Shown: positions 1 through 14,600 of the stretch, in pieces
How the letters are laid out: each line of letters begins with the position of its first letter
How positions within the stretch are numbered: the first letter of the stretch is position 1
Source: Pogonophryne albipinna
Taxonomy: Eukaryota; Chordata; Actinopteri; Perciformes; Artedidraconidae
Assembly (NCBI GenBank): GCA_028583405.1
Contig: JAPTMU010000086.1
Location: 310,001-374,000, forward strand
DNA: 64,000 bases
Direction: 5' to 3'
Position numbers and translations under genes: made by a program
The notes under the pieces: generated by a model
What the model saw: only the letters and a program-made list of their open reading frames with translations
Database searches by the model: none
Told to the model about the DNA's origin: nothing

Positions 1-471
1 AAGATGTAAACACCTTTAATAAAAAAAAAACTAAAAACGCATGAAACCCCGTTATGTTCTTTAGAGAGAGTTGTATTGTAAATAATATTAGGAGGTTCGG
101 ATTAGGTATGAAGGTTTTAGGCGAAGTGGCGGTTCTACAGGGTGGCACGGGGTGGCAGCTGCCACCCCAGAAAAATGCCTTGCCACCCCAGCTGACAGCT
201 TTGTTTTGAAAAAAAAGTTGTGGCTCATCGGACATTTATGAGAGAAAAACTCTAATGTCCGAGTGCAAGTGAATGCAGCACAAGACGTGAGCCTTGTAAC
301 CCCTCCCCCGGCCCTGGAACGAGCATGGAAATATGATTGGCGGCGATTTCATTTGAACGGGGGACAGCGCAAAACGAGAAGCATTCAGACCCAAGTAGAC
401 GGAAGGAATGAGGTATTAATGAGGTATTTGCGGTCAGTGGCGGCGCCAGGGCTACCATACCAAGAAATGGC

Positions 472-1191
472 TTAGCCCCTAGAGATGGGCGAGTCATGAT
501 TCATCCGGATCATTAACCCGGATCCTAGTAATGAGCCGGTCGTGACGAGTCTCCCTCTCGATTAACCCGAGTCCTTTGAGTCCTACACCTGATGTGACGT
601 AAAAATTAAAACTATAAATTGCGTCACTCTTTACTCTCTTTATAACGTGTAAAATCACATTACAACGTTGTTGTATCCAGAGATCCAGCAGACTCGTCGC
701 CATGCACGAATCAACAGCAGATTCAGCCCCTCCTCCGGCTCCCGCGAGAGTCCCGTGAGCCGTGAGTGAGCCGTGAGTCCGCAAATCTCTGAGTCTGCCT
801 GCGACTCGTCGAGGGAGCCGTGGGACTCGCGGGAGCCGTGCGAGCCGGAGGAGGGGCTGAGTCTGCTGTAGATTCGTGCATAGGGACGAGTCAGCTGGAT
901 CTCTGGATCTGCTGCCTGCTATATGTTACGGCTCTGAGTCCTCGTAGGCTACTGGTCTCTCTCGATCATTGACCTGGATTCACGGATCCCGCGATTTTTC
1001 CGGCTCTAAATTAAGTTTCAGTGTAGACTTCTAACAAAATGGTCATGTTGTGCAACAGTCTCCTGTAATAATATCTGCATTTCCAATAAGGATCTTACTT
1101 GGAAACTCGTTTATTTTGAACATGGCACACAAAAAGAAACAAATGATAGAAAATTGCAAAACAGTTAGAATATATAAAATGTAATTATACA

Positions 1192-1226
<35 letters not shown>

Positions 1227-1559
1227 ATGAAAACACAATTGTGCAAAATTAGCTTAAGTACAGGAACATATTAAAATAACTATATACATATAATGCAAAA
1301 CACTTATTTTTTAAAATGCACACACACACACATGTTTTATTAAAGCAAAAGACACTGTGTAGCGGAGGTTAATGTAACGTTAGTTTAATATGCTGGTTAA
1401 ATGCAACAACTTTTCGGTTTCACCGGTAGGATTTCTACGGTCTTGGTCATGCTGACTCATATGACTCAAATGACTCGTATGATCCGGATCTCTTCAATGA
1501 TTGACTCAGAAGACTCCGAGTCCATAAAATGATCCGGATTTGCCATCTCTATTAGCCCC
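472..1559. mobile_element. hAT-type non-autonomous DNA transposon (MITE) with 8-bp TSD
   Basis: The element occupies 480-1551 and is flanked by the identical 8-bp duplication TTAGCCCC at 472-479 and 1552-1559. Both ends begin TAGAGATG when read inward, which fits hAT ends (8-bp TSD, TAGNG/CAGNG termini). The ends also carry repeated ATCCGGATC and GACTC motifs. No transposase is visible, so it must have been mobilised in trans. A large imperfect internal palindrome lies at about 675-930, where the pieces containing AGATCCAGCAGACTCGTC and GACGAGTCAGCTGGATCT face each other. An (ATT)n run lies at 1192-1225. Confidence 0.8.
1192..1225. repeat. (ATT)n microsatellite
   Basis: About 11 uninterrupted ATT units lie inside the hAT MITE. 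Confidence 0.9.
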
Positions 1560-1707
1560 ACCATGAAAAATGATGTTAAGGTAAGTAAAATAAAGTAAAG
1601 TAGTAAGTTGGCGGAGTAAATTGCACAGACAGCAGTTTGATTGATTTCAGTAGCCACTTGTCTGGAAATACCGAAGACTAGAAACGATTTTGAAAACTTT
1701 TGTCACG

Positions 1708-2860
1708 TATGCCCCTTTCACACCAACGCGTTTTCAGCTCCGGCTCGGAGCTGGAGCCTGAAAAGTGCTGGTTTTTCCTGTTCACACCGCAGCGGCGCCG
1801 CCTCTTAGCTCCGGAATCCGGTTAACTTCCAGCTCCAAAAAATTGTCGGTCTAGAGGCAAGAGCTTCGGAGCTAAGAGGTGGCGTCGCTTACGTCTCTCA
1901 CGTCTCTCTTATGTCGAGGCGTGCAGGAAACTAAACCCACCTCCCCTGAACATGGGTCGACTGTCATGCCTGCCTACTAGCAGTAGTGCAACACACTTTA
2001 TAAAGTCAGGCAACACTAACCAGGCTGCGTGTGGTTCTGTTTATTTGTACCTTACTTTGACCATCCGTTCACTGTTATTGATCATTGTCGAGAGAGGTAG
2101 ACGTTTTGTTTTGTATTATAGCAGCTATCGGATGGAATCAATACATGGGCTGCACAGGTTGTCGTGTCTGACTATCACAAGTAGAATCATAATAAAAATA
2201 CGCCGGTAAAATGTGCCTGTAGAAAACGGTTTATGCCACAATAGGATAGCGATAGCAAGTAGTCAGTTTAGCTTCGGTTGCTATGCTAACATCACCCATT
2301 TTATACCAGAGAAACTTTCATAACAGCGTTGTGATGCCAAACAGCGTCAATTCAGACTGACACACATTCACTTAGGCTAAGGGGAACTGGGGATATGTAT
2401 CAGCTGCTTGTGTGAGTCGGACAGTGAATACTTTAGAGCGGCCGCTGCAGTGTGAGCTAACCGGGAGCTAACGGGAGAATAAACTCCCGTGGAAGAGCAG
2501 CCAACACTGCAGCGGTCGGTAAATGCTGCAGAAACACATTAATAAACAATGAACCACGGCACTCTGGAGAAAAGTATAAGGTTGGAGAAGTCGTTATTCA
2601 ATTTATTCTGGCTTCGTGTGATTAAAAGCAACACGATCATCGACCCGACGCAGTTCCCCGTTGTTGTTGTTGTGAGCGCCTTAATGCCGTTGGGGAGCAA
2701 ATCAGCGATGTAAACGGTGACATCATGACGCAGCAGCGGCAGCACCAGTCGGGTGCTGGGCGGTGTGAACAGAGCGGGAGCAGAAAAGGGAAACCGGAGC
2801 TGAACCAGAAAAGCTCTAGCTCGGAGCTAGAAAGGGAAAAGCGCTGGTGTGAAAGCTACA
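1708..2860. mobile_element. Non-autonomous TIR transposon, ends CTTTCACACCA
   Basis: The left end, reading inward, runs CTTTCACACCAACGC followed by CAGCTCCGGCTCGGAGC. The right end (about 2795-2860), read on the other strand, gives CTTTCACACCAGCGC followed by a similar AGCTCCGAGCTAGAGC block, and a second TTCACACCGC motif occurs inside each arm. The arms are therefore long, imperfect inverted repeats. No transposase similarity was seen in the roughly 1-kb interior. I could not fix a target-site duplication, so the exact borders and superfamily are open. Confidence 0.6.
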
Positions 2861-2949
2861 GTAGTGATCGTCTTCCCAATAGAACATCTTTGATAATGTC
2901 TTCTGGCCAATCAGAATCACGATAACGGCGTGGTGTTGTTGCAGGAAGT

Positions 2950-3475
2950 CCCGATACATCGATACAACATAGAGAACCGCAGTGACGCGTCCTAAAACCC
3001 GGATGTAAACTCCTTCCGGTTCCTTCGTCAAAAACGCAATGCAATTTCTCCATAGGATTTTGGAAAATTGCTCGAAATAAGGTCTGTGTTTGACACACAT
3101 TTAAGAGAGGGATCACGTTTTGTTCAGCCGGATAATCTCCACATGTCTCCCCTACTTTTATAATTTTTGAATCATAAATCTAGTCGGCAAAAGCGAAATG
3201 CTAACGTTATGCTATAAACGAACTACAAGCCAGTACAGCAGCAGGGTCGCACGACTTCAACGTCACGCCAACTTAAGATCGTTTCAACTGACTTGCACTG
3301 AAACTGCACTTTGAACACTTTAAATATATTAACATTTTAAACTGTATACCCCGTTTATCTAGGCCCTTTTTGTTTTGTTTTATGTATACATGTCACACTG
3401 TGGGAAACGATATTTCGATATTTCTGGATGTATAACACATGTAGAATTTTTTACAATAAAGCTGACTTTGACTTC
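2950..3475 (+). repeat. Probable repeat-derived segment with an ACAATAAAG tail
   Basis: The segment starts with a CCGGATGTAAACTCC-type sequence and ends with ACAATAAAGCTGACTTTG, which resembles the 3' tails of fish non-LTR elements. It has no coding capacity and no clear borders. The assignment is from general resemblance only. Confidence 0.3.
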
Positions 3476-3812
3476 CGCGTGCTTGCATATTTTAACAAAG
3501 CTTTTCATTTTAGCCACACTGAATTTAACTAGAAGTCATGGCTGTCAATTACCAGTCTGATATCGTTTTACAAAGATGACAAGAAGAGTGTAGATAGAGG
3601 AGAGAACCACTACAAGTCAGGACACGTACAACAGTGCAGCCTAGATGAAGGTGTGCTTACCGGTGTTGTCAGGGCTAGCATGAGGAACAAGGTTTATAGT
3701 GTCGGTGAGTAGTGATAGCAAGAGTACCGTTAACCTAGAGTTAATTTATTCACATTAATTCCCATCAACAAATCCATTTTATGTGTCACATGAAATCTTT
3801 ATTAGGCAAGGC

Positions 3813-4920
3813 AAGGCAAGTTTATTTATATAGCACTTTTCAACACAAGGCAATTCAAAGTGCTTTACAAAAAATGAAAGACATTAAGAAAATGGCATTT
3901 AAAATCAGTCATTAAAAAGAAAAGCTAATAAAATAAACATTAAAAGAAAAAATACATGGATAAAAGTTACAGTGCAGTCTAAGATATGAATAGTTCAATT
4001 AAAAGCAGCGACAAAAAGAAAAGTCTTCAGCCTGGATTTAAAAGTAGTCAGAGTTGCAGCGGACCTGCAGGTTTCTGGGAGTTTGTTCCAGATATTTGGA
4101 GCATAATAACTAAACGCTGCTTTACCATGTTTAGTTCTGACTCTGGGGACAGAAAGCTGACCAGTCCCTGAAGACCTGAGAGATCTGGATGGTTCATAAT
4201 TTAGCAGTAGATCAGAAATGTATTTTGGGACTAAACCATTCAGTGCTTTATAAACCAGCAGCAGTATTTTGAAATCTATTCTTTGACACACAGGAAGCCA
4301 GTGTAAAGACTTCAGAACAGGAGTGATGTGATCCACTTTCTTAGTGTTAGTGAGGACTCGAGCAGCGGCGTTCTGAATCAGCTGCAGCTTCCTAATAGAT
4401 TTTTTAGTGGGACCTGTGAAGACACCATTACAGTAGTCGAGTCTACTGAAGATAAAAGCATGGACACGTTTTTCCAAATCCTGCTGTGACATTAGTCTTT
4501 TAATCCTAGATATGTTCTTTAGGTGATAGTAAGCTGATTTAGTAACTGTTTTAATGTGACTGTTGAAACTCAGTTCAGAGTCCATGACTACACCTAGATT
4601 TCTGGCTCTATCTGTTGTTTTGAACATTGCAGACTGAAGCTCAGCGCTAACTTTTATACGTTCTGCCTTGGCTCCAAAAACCATTACCTCAGTTTTATCT
4701 TTGTTTAATTGGAGAAAGTTCTGACACATCCAGTCATTGATTTGTTCAATGCACTTACTCAGTGTTTGAATTGGAGCATAGTCTCCTGGTGAAATGGTTA
4801 CGTAAATGTGTGTGTCATCCGCATAGCTATGGTAACTTATTTATTTATTTACTTATTATTCATTATCTGAGCCAGTGGTAGCATGTAGACGTTAAAGAGA
4901 AGAGGCCCCAAGATTACAAA
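3813..4920 (-). mobile_element. 5'-truncated LINE (L2/CR1/Jockey-like) with 3' tail
   Basis: On the minus strand the segment reads from the reverse-transcriptase palm (YADDT motif near 4830) through the thumb and C-terminal region to an untranslated tail. The tail on the plus strand begins GGCAAGGCAAGGCAAG and contains TTTATATAGCAC, a very common fish LINE end. It is truncated at its 5' side. An A/T-rich (TTTA)n stretch at about 4840-4860 interrupts the match between the palm and an upstream fragment that reads LGPLLFNVYMLPL. Confidence 0.85.
3995..4835 (-). pseudogene. LINE reverse transcriptase C-terminal fragment
   Basis: A 244-residue open frame from the Met at 4729 to 3995 continues upstream without its own Met to the YADDT palm motif. 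Visible landmarks are LQLNKDKTEVMVFG after the palm, NLGVVMDSELSFNSHI, and the conserved C-terminal blocks LDYCNGVF, LQLIQNAAARVLT and SLHWLPVCQRIDFK. This combination is typical of fish LINE ORF2 C-termini. The endonuclease and most of the RT fingers are missing, so the fragment cannot retrotranspose alone. It is not a host gene. Confidence 0.85.
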
Positions 4921-6135
4921 TATTACACACCAGAAAACACAGAAATATCCATGAAATAAACATACAGTAGGCTATAAACAATTAAAGGGATAATTGGGAA
5001 GGCATTACAAATGTAAATATATTTTAAATAATAAAACAATCCCACCACCACAGGTAACAATGTCATTCACACAGACTCTTCCCTCTTCTCTCTGTGAGGA
5101 GCAGCAGGTTCAGCTTTCAGAACAAAGTAACAAAAAACAAAAATGGCATTAATTTTTTTAAATATGTCGTGTAGTAATAGATGTATTTATTTTTCTTCTT
5201 CTCAAGAGAGTACCAGAATGTGTATTTTATGTTAGTATTTCAAACGATCTCCTGGGGGAGAATCCCCCCAGACCCCCCTGCAGGGGTTGGGTTTTCAGCA
5301 TGTCAACTCTTTCACTTGTGGGGAAATTGCAGGATTGGCTCCAGGTCGCCCTTTTTATTTACTGCAAGACAAATGTGCCTTTTTATTTCATACATTTGGA
5401 ATAAGACAGGGAAATAATCTAAACCTCACGCGTGGCGTTTCACTGTCAAGGGGAGCGTGTATGTAATTACATTGCAAATACTGACTTGAGCCCCACCACT
5501 GTATGGGTTAGGCCTACCATAGATTACCCAACAAAAATACTCTGGAGCCGCCACTGTTTGCGGTCTACAATGACAGAGAAGAGCCTGTCAAGTTTGGCTG
5601 TACTCAGCATTTAATCAAAACGCACAATAGCTTTAAATCTTAATAAGTTTGTGAGGCGTTTTGCTGATCAAGATGGTAATCGCCACATTCAGCTGTTATA
5701 GGCAACTTGATGCTTTGTTCACGGATGAGTCGATGAGAATAATAAACTGTTAAGATGATGACCTTACGTGTGTAAATATATTTTTTTCTTTGTGGGGGTC
5801 TGCCCAAGCCCCCAGGAAGTGCGCCGGACTCACATGAAAATATTCGTGCTGGCCAAACGGCGGTACTACACTTCCGTTTGGTTGCCAGGCCCGGAAACAC
5901 TTTTTCCCATTGACTTACATGGGGAAAGAATGGTCTGTAAATCGTTGGATAATTTTTTTTAAACTAAATAAACTACCCAGTATGAACACTTGTATAGCCC
6001 TTATTAAAAACATTCGTTCCTCAAGTTGTAAAAATGTGCTAATAACGTTATTCTGAGAGTTATTTCCCTCTGCATTATGAACGCGCATCTAACCCACGGG
6101 ACCGCGCCACCCGGCACGTTCATGTTACGTGTCCC
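4921..6135. other. Intergenic stretch, no gene recognised
   Basis: There is no splice-linked coding sequence here. The 5730-5960 part contains GC-rich pieces such as CCCAAGCCCCCAGG that look repeat-derived, but I could not place borders. Confidence 0.5.
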
Positions 6136-6233
6136 GACCAATCAGAGCACACTGTGCTCACAGGGAGGGTGGGGGCTGGAGCTATTGGAGCTACAACGAG
6201 CCGTTAAAGGCAGAGAGTGAAATTCAGTGAATA

Positions 6234-7049
6234 CACGTAGTTAGAGATGTCCCGATCCGATCACGTGATCGGGGATCGGAGCCGATCACGTGATTTTCAA
6301 AAGATCGGGATCGGGAGAAAAAAAATCGGGGATCGGGAATTTTATTTATTTATAAAAAAAATTTTTAAATGTAATGTTACAAAACAAAAATGACCATGTT
6401 CACGTCTTAAAGTCATCCTGAGGCCTTAGTTTTGGTTTGAAATGACAACATCATGTATGTGTTGCTTCTTTTGGGCTTGTTTTCAGACCTGGTTGCTTAT
6501 TTCTCTCAAAGCTGGCAACAGAGTGGGCGCAGTGTCTAGCAGTAAGCTAACGAGAGGCTACGTTCAGCTGGTGACTCGGGACTCGGGACAGAGAAAATGT
6601 CAGGAGTTTGGAAGTATTATAACATTGAAAGCGAAGGCAGTGTAACAGCCAGATGCAATGTTTGCAAGGCGGAGGTTCCGCGTGGTGGAAAGAACAGAGC
6701 TACGTTCAACACGACCAATCTAATACGCCACCTGAGAAACAAACACCAACAACAACACGAGTACACAGCGGCCACTCAGGTAACGGCACTGAAACAACCG
6801 ACACTTTCAGAGACTTTTAAAAGGAAAGAGAAACTGCCCCAGAACAGTGAAAAGGCCAAACAAATAACAGCCAAGATAGCTGAACTCATCGCGTTGGATG
6901 ACCAGCCGTTATCTGTTACCTTTTTTTTCTCTTAATGCATTGCATAAAGATCGGATCGGGAAAAATCGGTATCGGCAGATTATCAAAATCAAATGATCGG
7001 AATCGGATCGGGAGCAAAAAAATGTGATCGGGACATCCCTACACGTAGT
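6234..7049. mobile_element. hAT transposon remnant with BED-finger exon, 8-bp TSD
   Basis: The element at 6242-7041 is flanked by CACGTAGT at 6234-6241 and 7042-7049. Its ends are TAGAGATGTCCCGATC on the left and TAGGGATGTCCCGATC on the right (read inward), with GATCGG-rich subterminal repeats. At 0.8 kb it is far too short for a full hAT transposase and keeps only the DNA-binding N-terminus. Confidence 0.88.
6597..6935 (+). pseudogene. hAT transposase N-terminal BED zinc-finger fragment
   Basis: A 112-residue open frame starts MSGVWKYYNI. It contains the BED finger pattern: C-x2-C in ARCNVCKAEV, then the T-x-N-L-x-x-H-L-x-x-H block in NTTNLIRHLRNKH. Next come a Gln/Thr linker and the KQITAKIAELIALDDQPLSV segment that in ZBED/hAT transposases leads into the catalytic RNase H-like domain. 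The frame stops right after this motif. No DDE-type catalytic region or C-terminal dimerisation domain is present in the element. It is a truncated transposase, not a host ZBED gene. Confidence 0.8.
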
Positions 7050-7096
7050 TTACAGAGATGCTGTATGAGAAACCAATGTGAGTTGCGTTTATCTTT

Positions 7097-7633
7097 ACCC
7101 ATGGATGCACAATAAGAACGGACCCATATCGTCTTACTGCCAGCCCACGGAGCTGTAATAATGGATATATTGCACATGTTTGCTGTAATTCATTATCATA
7201 CTACATGGGCTGTATGATTACATCTTGTACTGTAAATGTTGTATTAAATAAAGTTAATATTACTTATTATTATAAGTATATATATTACAGCGTAATATAA
7301 GTACATAACGATTGATGTGTACATTAGCATAATTACTAGCTAGCCGCTAGCTGCTAACTGCCGCCTCGTTAATATCAAATCCATCCATGCTGTCCGTGCG
7401 GTCCTGTTACGTGTACGCAAATTGACGTGCTTGATGTGAACGAGCATTTTGGTTAAAGTTGCGCATGTGCTATGAGCGCACATACGGGTACTTCTCAGAC
7501 ATGCCGGGTAATCTGTGACGTTTCACACTCTCAAAAGTTGGGCCATTTTATCATCATGCGCTAGCAACTCTCATAGGAATTAATGAGGCCCCGCCTCCCA
7601 CGCTGTATCCAGTTCTTATTATACATCCATGGG
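7097..7633. mobile_element. Non-autonomous TIR element, ends CCCATGGATG
   Basis: The left end CCCATGGATGCACAATAAGA at 7097 pairs with the right end, which reads inward CCCATGGATGTATAATAAGA from 7633. The interior is non-coding. A target-site duplication was not identified. Confidence 0.6.
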
Positions 7634-8785
7634 TCTGCCCCCAAAAAACAGTTTCAAGTCCTGGGAAAGTCAAATAAGACAGTGTGTAAAACTACACTGC
7701 CCAGCCAAAAGAAAGTAACCTCTTTGATTTAACTAGGCCAGTAGGTAAGGACTTTCCACTGGATAATAACTGCAGAGATGTATATGTTTTAGCTGAATAC
7801 ACGTTTTTTTAACCCTAATTGATGCAGTTAGTCACTTCTTTAATGTTTGTTCTTTCTGATGTAAAGTCAAGGTTGTAACTGTTTGCAATGAAGTTGTGGG
7901 GCGCTGAACTGTTCTTTTGATATATGATAGTAATTACTTGTCTTTCAAATTTGAAGGAGGGTGAGCAAGCATCTTGAGGAACATTCATCATTAACTCCTC
8001 CAAAAAATATAGTTTATTTAATAATAACACTGAATATGTGAATCATAACAGTGATTGACAGCTGATAGGAATAATATGATTGTTAATATTATCATATTCA
8101 TACAGACAAACATCGATGAGACAGTTAATTAATGTACTTATTGCAGCAGTCTGCATAGATTTGGTACCCCTGCTGGTCTAAGAGTGAGACAAACTCATTC
8201 AGTTATTGTTCAGTTAAAATTCATTCAATGATGTCTGCCACCTTATATATTTATATGTAAGGCTTTACTGATGTGCCACAATAATGTCACCTAATGTTAT
8301 TGAGTTAAAATATCAATATTGTGGCTTTCCAACTTAACATTGATTGATATGACTGCGATTAAATCAGCATATACTTCTGCCAGGGGATGCCACCCCTGAA
8401 ATTCTCCTGCCACCCTCTTGCCATCCCATGAATATTTTTCTAGATCCGCCCCGAACAGTGCCAAAGAAAATGGAAACAAGTAGGCTATAGGCCTACCTAA
8501 ACATTGTCAGGGCAGATACTTTCCACCATAGACTGTAGCTTTCCACCCAGTTCCACCAATGTTTTCACCAATTTAAGTAAACACTCTTCAGTTAAAATAT
8601 GGACAGAAAACCATATTTATCATTAATCAGAGAGACCGTTGAGAGATTATCAGAAGTTATATAAAAAAGAGAATTCCGGAAATGGAGCATGATTGAATTT
8701 AAACCTTTCCAGTCAGGAAGACAGAAGGATGTATTTATGACCTTAAAGAATTTAAAATGTCTTCGAAAGGATTTATTATTTACTT

Positions 8786-8790
<5 letters not shown>

Positions 8791-8849
<59 letters not shown>

Positions 8850-8874
8850 TGTGCGTGTGCGTGTGTGTGCGCGC
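8791..8874. repeat. (GT)n microsatellite
   Basis: About 25 GT units at 8792-8844 grade into an interrupted GTGTGCGC run. The Cys/Val and His/Thr open frames over this tract are artefacts of the dinucleotide. Confidence 0.95.
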
Positions 8875-9383
8875 ACTGGGCACTCAATCAGATTGTCGTG
8901 GATTTGGTAATCTGTGTGAGGGATGGGGATGGGATGCGACTGTGATTGGAAGTGTAATCCCTGCTTCCTCTCTCTCCCTCTGTGTCACCGCCCACAGTGT
9001 GGATTATTTCAGTTGAGAGGAGGACACGGCACACAGCACAGAGGCACAAACCCTGCCAACAATGTCCTGATGTCTGTTGTGGAGGGACAAACTGATGGAA
9101 ACAACATGATATTACTCATTAAAATCCTCTGGATGTTGGTGAAATGACAAGCAAAAATCCATATGTGACTAATATGGAATCTGCAAAACGTTGACAGGTG
9201 GGTAAATATTCACTGGTCTATTTCTATTCTTTGTTATTATATTTTGCCTTATATTTTAATCAAATATATTTATTTTATTTTTAAGTAGTAGTGTTTGACT
9301 CTGCCTCTGCATTTTAGGGAGTGACATGTACCTGGGCAAGTGGATGAGTCAAATTGGGAACCTTTCCGCTTTGCACATGATGA

Positions 9384-10999
<1,616 letters not shown>

Positions 11000-11620
11000 G
11001 GCAGCACGAAGGATCCAGAGATGGTTTTCAGACAATCTTTAGCTCCATGTTTCACCTCTGAAACACAAAGGAAATAAGTAACTGGGAAGTTCACATGAAA
11101 ATCAATGATTGTCACAAATCCAATAACATCGTATGGCCGGCAGAGACTTGCAAACATGCATTGAGACTTTTCCTGAATGGATTTATTTCTGTCGGACTAA
11201 CTGATGAGTCTATTTAAGACAAAAGACAAACAGAACAGTTTTTCAGGATCAGAGCCAGGGACAGTCAGTGGGATGGCTTTCACTTTTCTCGTGGATGTGT
11301 GCCAAGTCAGCATCGTGACTATTAACCTTCTCCTAACAGACTCACGTCTTACACCTCTTTTTATGTTTGTAGAGTTTCTACTATCATTGACAAACTTCAG
11401 ATGGAGTTAAGTTGTGACTGTATTCAAGATAAAACAATCCTCATTTATAATGAATTGATATTTGGCCATGAACAAGGGGTTTGTCTTTAGTGAAAGAGCC
11501 AAAATCACGTTTTTAAAGTTGCGTTATATATTTTTGGAATATCCTGTCTACTGTATATACCTGAAGAGACATGATGAAGAGAGCACATTACAGGAGAGCC
11601 AAGTTAGCTGCTGTGTGTCA

Positions 11621-11626
11621 AATAAA
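11621..11626 (+). terminator. Poly(A) signal AATAAA of the membrane-protein gene
   Basis: AATAAA lies about 620 nt after the stop codon at 10999, with a T/G-rich sequence following. It is the first canonical signal downstream of the stop on that strand that I noticed. Confidence 0.5.
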
Positions 11627-11649
11627 GCTGAGTACTAAGATAAGATCAC

Positions 11650-14600
11650 TTGTGCGTCAATCTTATTCAGACACTTAATATATTTCTGGCCCAGGAGGAT
11701 CGGATACTCCCTAATAGGGTGTAGTTTATTCAGTTAGTGGAGGTGAGTGTGGTAATATGACTGTGTGAGGCCATTTAAGGATAGGCACAGTAAGCAGAAG
11801 ATTCATTCAATATAAAAAGGAAGATTTTGAAATACAGTGATCATGTCTACTAATAATTTTGTATCATCTGGGTATTTGTAGTGAATGGGGTTGAAAAGTG
11901 TGACATGTATTAAACGATGGCCTTGATATGAAGTTATATGATTCAAAGAAGTCATATCTATTAAAATGCTACAGAAGTACACATACAATGGACATAAAGG
12001 CAATAACATTATATGATAAGACATGTTGGAAATAAAATTATCGGCTCACATGAAACATTTTTAAAGACACAATTTGGGTATCGATGTAAAATACGTTTTT
12101 GATTTTGCAGATCTCAGATCTTTAAGTACAGTCAGTTTAGGTCGTAACAGCAGAAGTTATGAAGCTATATCTTTTAGCTTGTTGGCATCCAAAAACAGAG
12201 CACATGAAGCTGCAACATCACACACACGGTAAACATCAGCATTTTCAATAATTCCCTGTGTTTGTGCCCATAACTAAAAAAGGGATTATTCCACCGTCTC
12301 TCTCTGGACAAACATCAAAGTTAGAAAAAACCCCAGAGTGCCCTTATTCAGTGAGGGATTGAGATTAGGCAGAGAAGATTAGATGAGCAGCTTAGCCTTT
12401 AATACAGCATCCTTTTATTACTTTTGAATTAGATAATCGGACAGCCGCAGCCTAATCTCAGTGGAACAACTTCTGAAGCTTACATTGTTTATTCTGCGTG
12501 TATGACAGGGGTGCAAGCATGCAGTGTAAAACTAGTGAAAGAGATACAATATTTGTTTGGATTTCTGCTTCTACTTATAGTTTTTATTAAAGTTCTCAAC
12601 ACCTACATCTTTAATTTAGGATATCAACCACTAAATCGCAACTTTCTGAATGTGGGTTTTTCAGTTCTGACTTGGGGGAAGTTTTTCTAATCCTATTTCG
12701 TCAGAGAAGAGATCTCAGTGCTCTAAAGTCGTCACTGACCCTGCAGAGTAGCTCTTCAAGGGCTGCCGGGGGGTTAGGGCTTAAGGTGGAGCCGATAAAG
12801 AAAGAAGGTCAATCTGAGGAAGTGAGATGCCTGTTTTAATTTAATTTCTATAGGCTAGTGTCGTTTCTGGCCCTGGGTATTTCTGTTGCAGGGTTCAACA
12901 CTGTGCTAGATGACCCCAGTTTTAATGTTCCACTGTCTATATCCGACCTACACTATAGAATAAATAATGAGCTTTCTGATCAACGAACATCTGATAACAT
13001 AACATTAACACACAAACACATTTTTGGATTAGCTGTTATCTGGAACATGTGAACGCAGGATGAATGTGCTGCAGTCCTGGACATTGGGTGACAGTTGGGG
13101 AAACATACATATGTAGCTATTTAACAAATCAACACCTGTGACCAACAAGGACTCAAAATGTGTACAGTTGTGAACAGAATTCAAGAAATGTAACATTGAT
13201 TAACATCATATAAAGGGTAAACGAAAAACATGGAATTAAATTAATAACATTACATTATGAGCATGGCTTCCATTCGGTTACATGCTAATTCGCAGTTGTA
13301 TTTAGCAGTCATCTCTATCCAGTATTCTTCTTTTGTGCATATCCAAAATTGAGCATGTTCCTCTTTGTCATTGCAGTTCGATAGGTTTCACAAGTGCTAA
13401 AATGTGGTCATAGTTATTTGACCTTATACAAGCTTTTTAATTCTTCATTTCTTATGGCCAGCACTGGGTGCGTCCATTGTTTTCAAGAAGAAGTCAGATT
13501 GCATAGAAGAGTATAAGATAATTGCTTTTTACTTGATTTATTATCTTAGTAAACATGTTTCAATGAGTTCATGGTCTCAATTACTAGTTTCCATTTGTCT
13601 GCGATATGGCATTGCTTCATACAATTAGCAATTAATATCAAAGTTAACATGTTTTACGGATGCAACATGCTAATCAGGCTAGCTAGCACGCACTAGCATC
13701 CGCTGACAATTCCATATAGGTTTATAACAGGGAGGAGCAACCATTTTCACATTGTGACTGTCATTTGAGCTGTTTTTATTACAAACATAATTTGTTTTAG
13801 CGGCTTTAGTCATACATTTAAACTGTTTCTTGTTTCAAACCACACAGGGCACCTACTGAGGTCGCCTGTAGGTGAAAGATCGACGTTTGTATATACTTAC
13901 TGTAAATCAGTCTGTCTCACGTGCAATTAAGCTTTCTTTTGCTCTGCTGTCAGTATACGCAAGTCATGGTTTAGCTATCATTACTTGTCCTTTAGCCTAA
14001 GGTGACAGCTTAACCTCAGAGGATTTCTTTCTGGCATTGACTTAGTTCTCAGTTCCAGCTCTCAGTCTGATATGGCATGACACCAGCGGACTGCAACTCA
14101 TCCTGATTGGATCAGGACAACACACTTGAAGAGTCAGCAACGCTATATTCAGACTGTGGTCAAGACTAAATAAAGACAATGAGAACAATGATTACTGCAT
14201 TTAACTACATTATGCAATAAGACATCTTGGCACATCCTCGTCTGTTTGGAGATGTTTAAAGCCATTAACCAGCATGGTCATTTACATTAACTGTATGCAT
14301 TTCTTTTGAACTATTAAGGGCAGTAAATCTAAACAACTCAACATTGGAGAAGGGAGAACAAACAGAAACCCTGCTGTTCTGATGCCCCCAGGTTAATGTT
14401 TTTTCATCGGTTGGCTGAGTTTATCCTGGTTGCCTTGACTCCCTGCCAATCTGCTGTCATTCAGCCTAATCCTCTGCTGGCAGGCCAGGTGGTTCTCTGT
14501 TACGGACAGAAGAACACTGACTGTGGAAGTATTGGCCTTTTAGTACCTTCAGCAGCAGGCAATCAGGTCATGTCAGTATTTAAAACACAGGCTTTTGATG

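Larger units (their letters stand above)
6139..7085. mobile_element. Fragment of a TTAA-type MITE interrupted by a hAT
   Basis: The blocks 6139-6241 and 7050-7085 resemble, in order and orientation, 59630-59755 inside a complete TTAA-bounded element. Shared pieces are AGGCAGAGAGTGAA (versus GGACAGAGAGTGAA) and CAGAGATGCTGTATGAGAAA. The two halves are separated exactly by the hAT at 6242-7041. The outer ends of this copy were not found. Confidence 0.65.

Noticed and set aside
3995..4729. 244-aa frame as a host gene
   Set aside because: It carries LINE reverse-transcriptase C-terminal motifs and is followed by a LINE tail.
8592..9016. Cys/Val- or His/Thr-repeat open frames over the GT tract
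   Set aside because: They are translations of a dinucleotide microsatellite in several frames and strands, with no exon signals.
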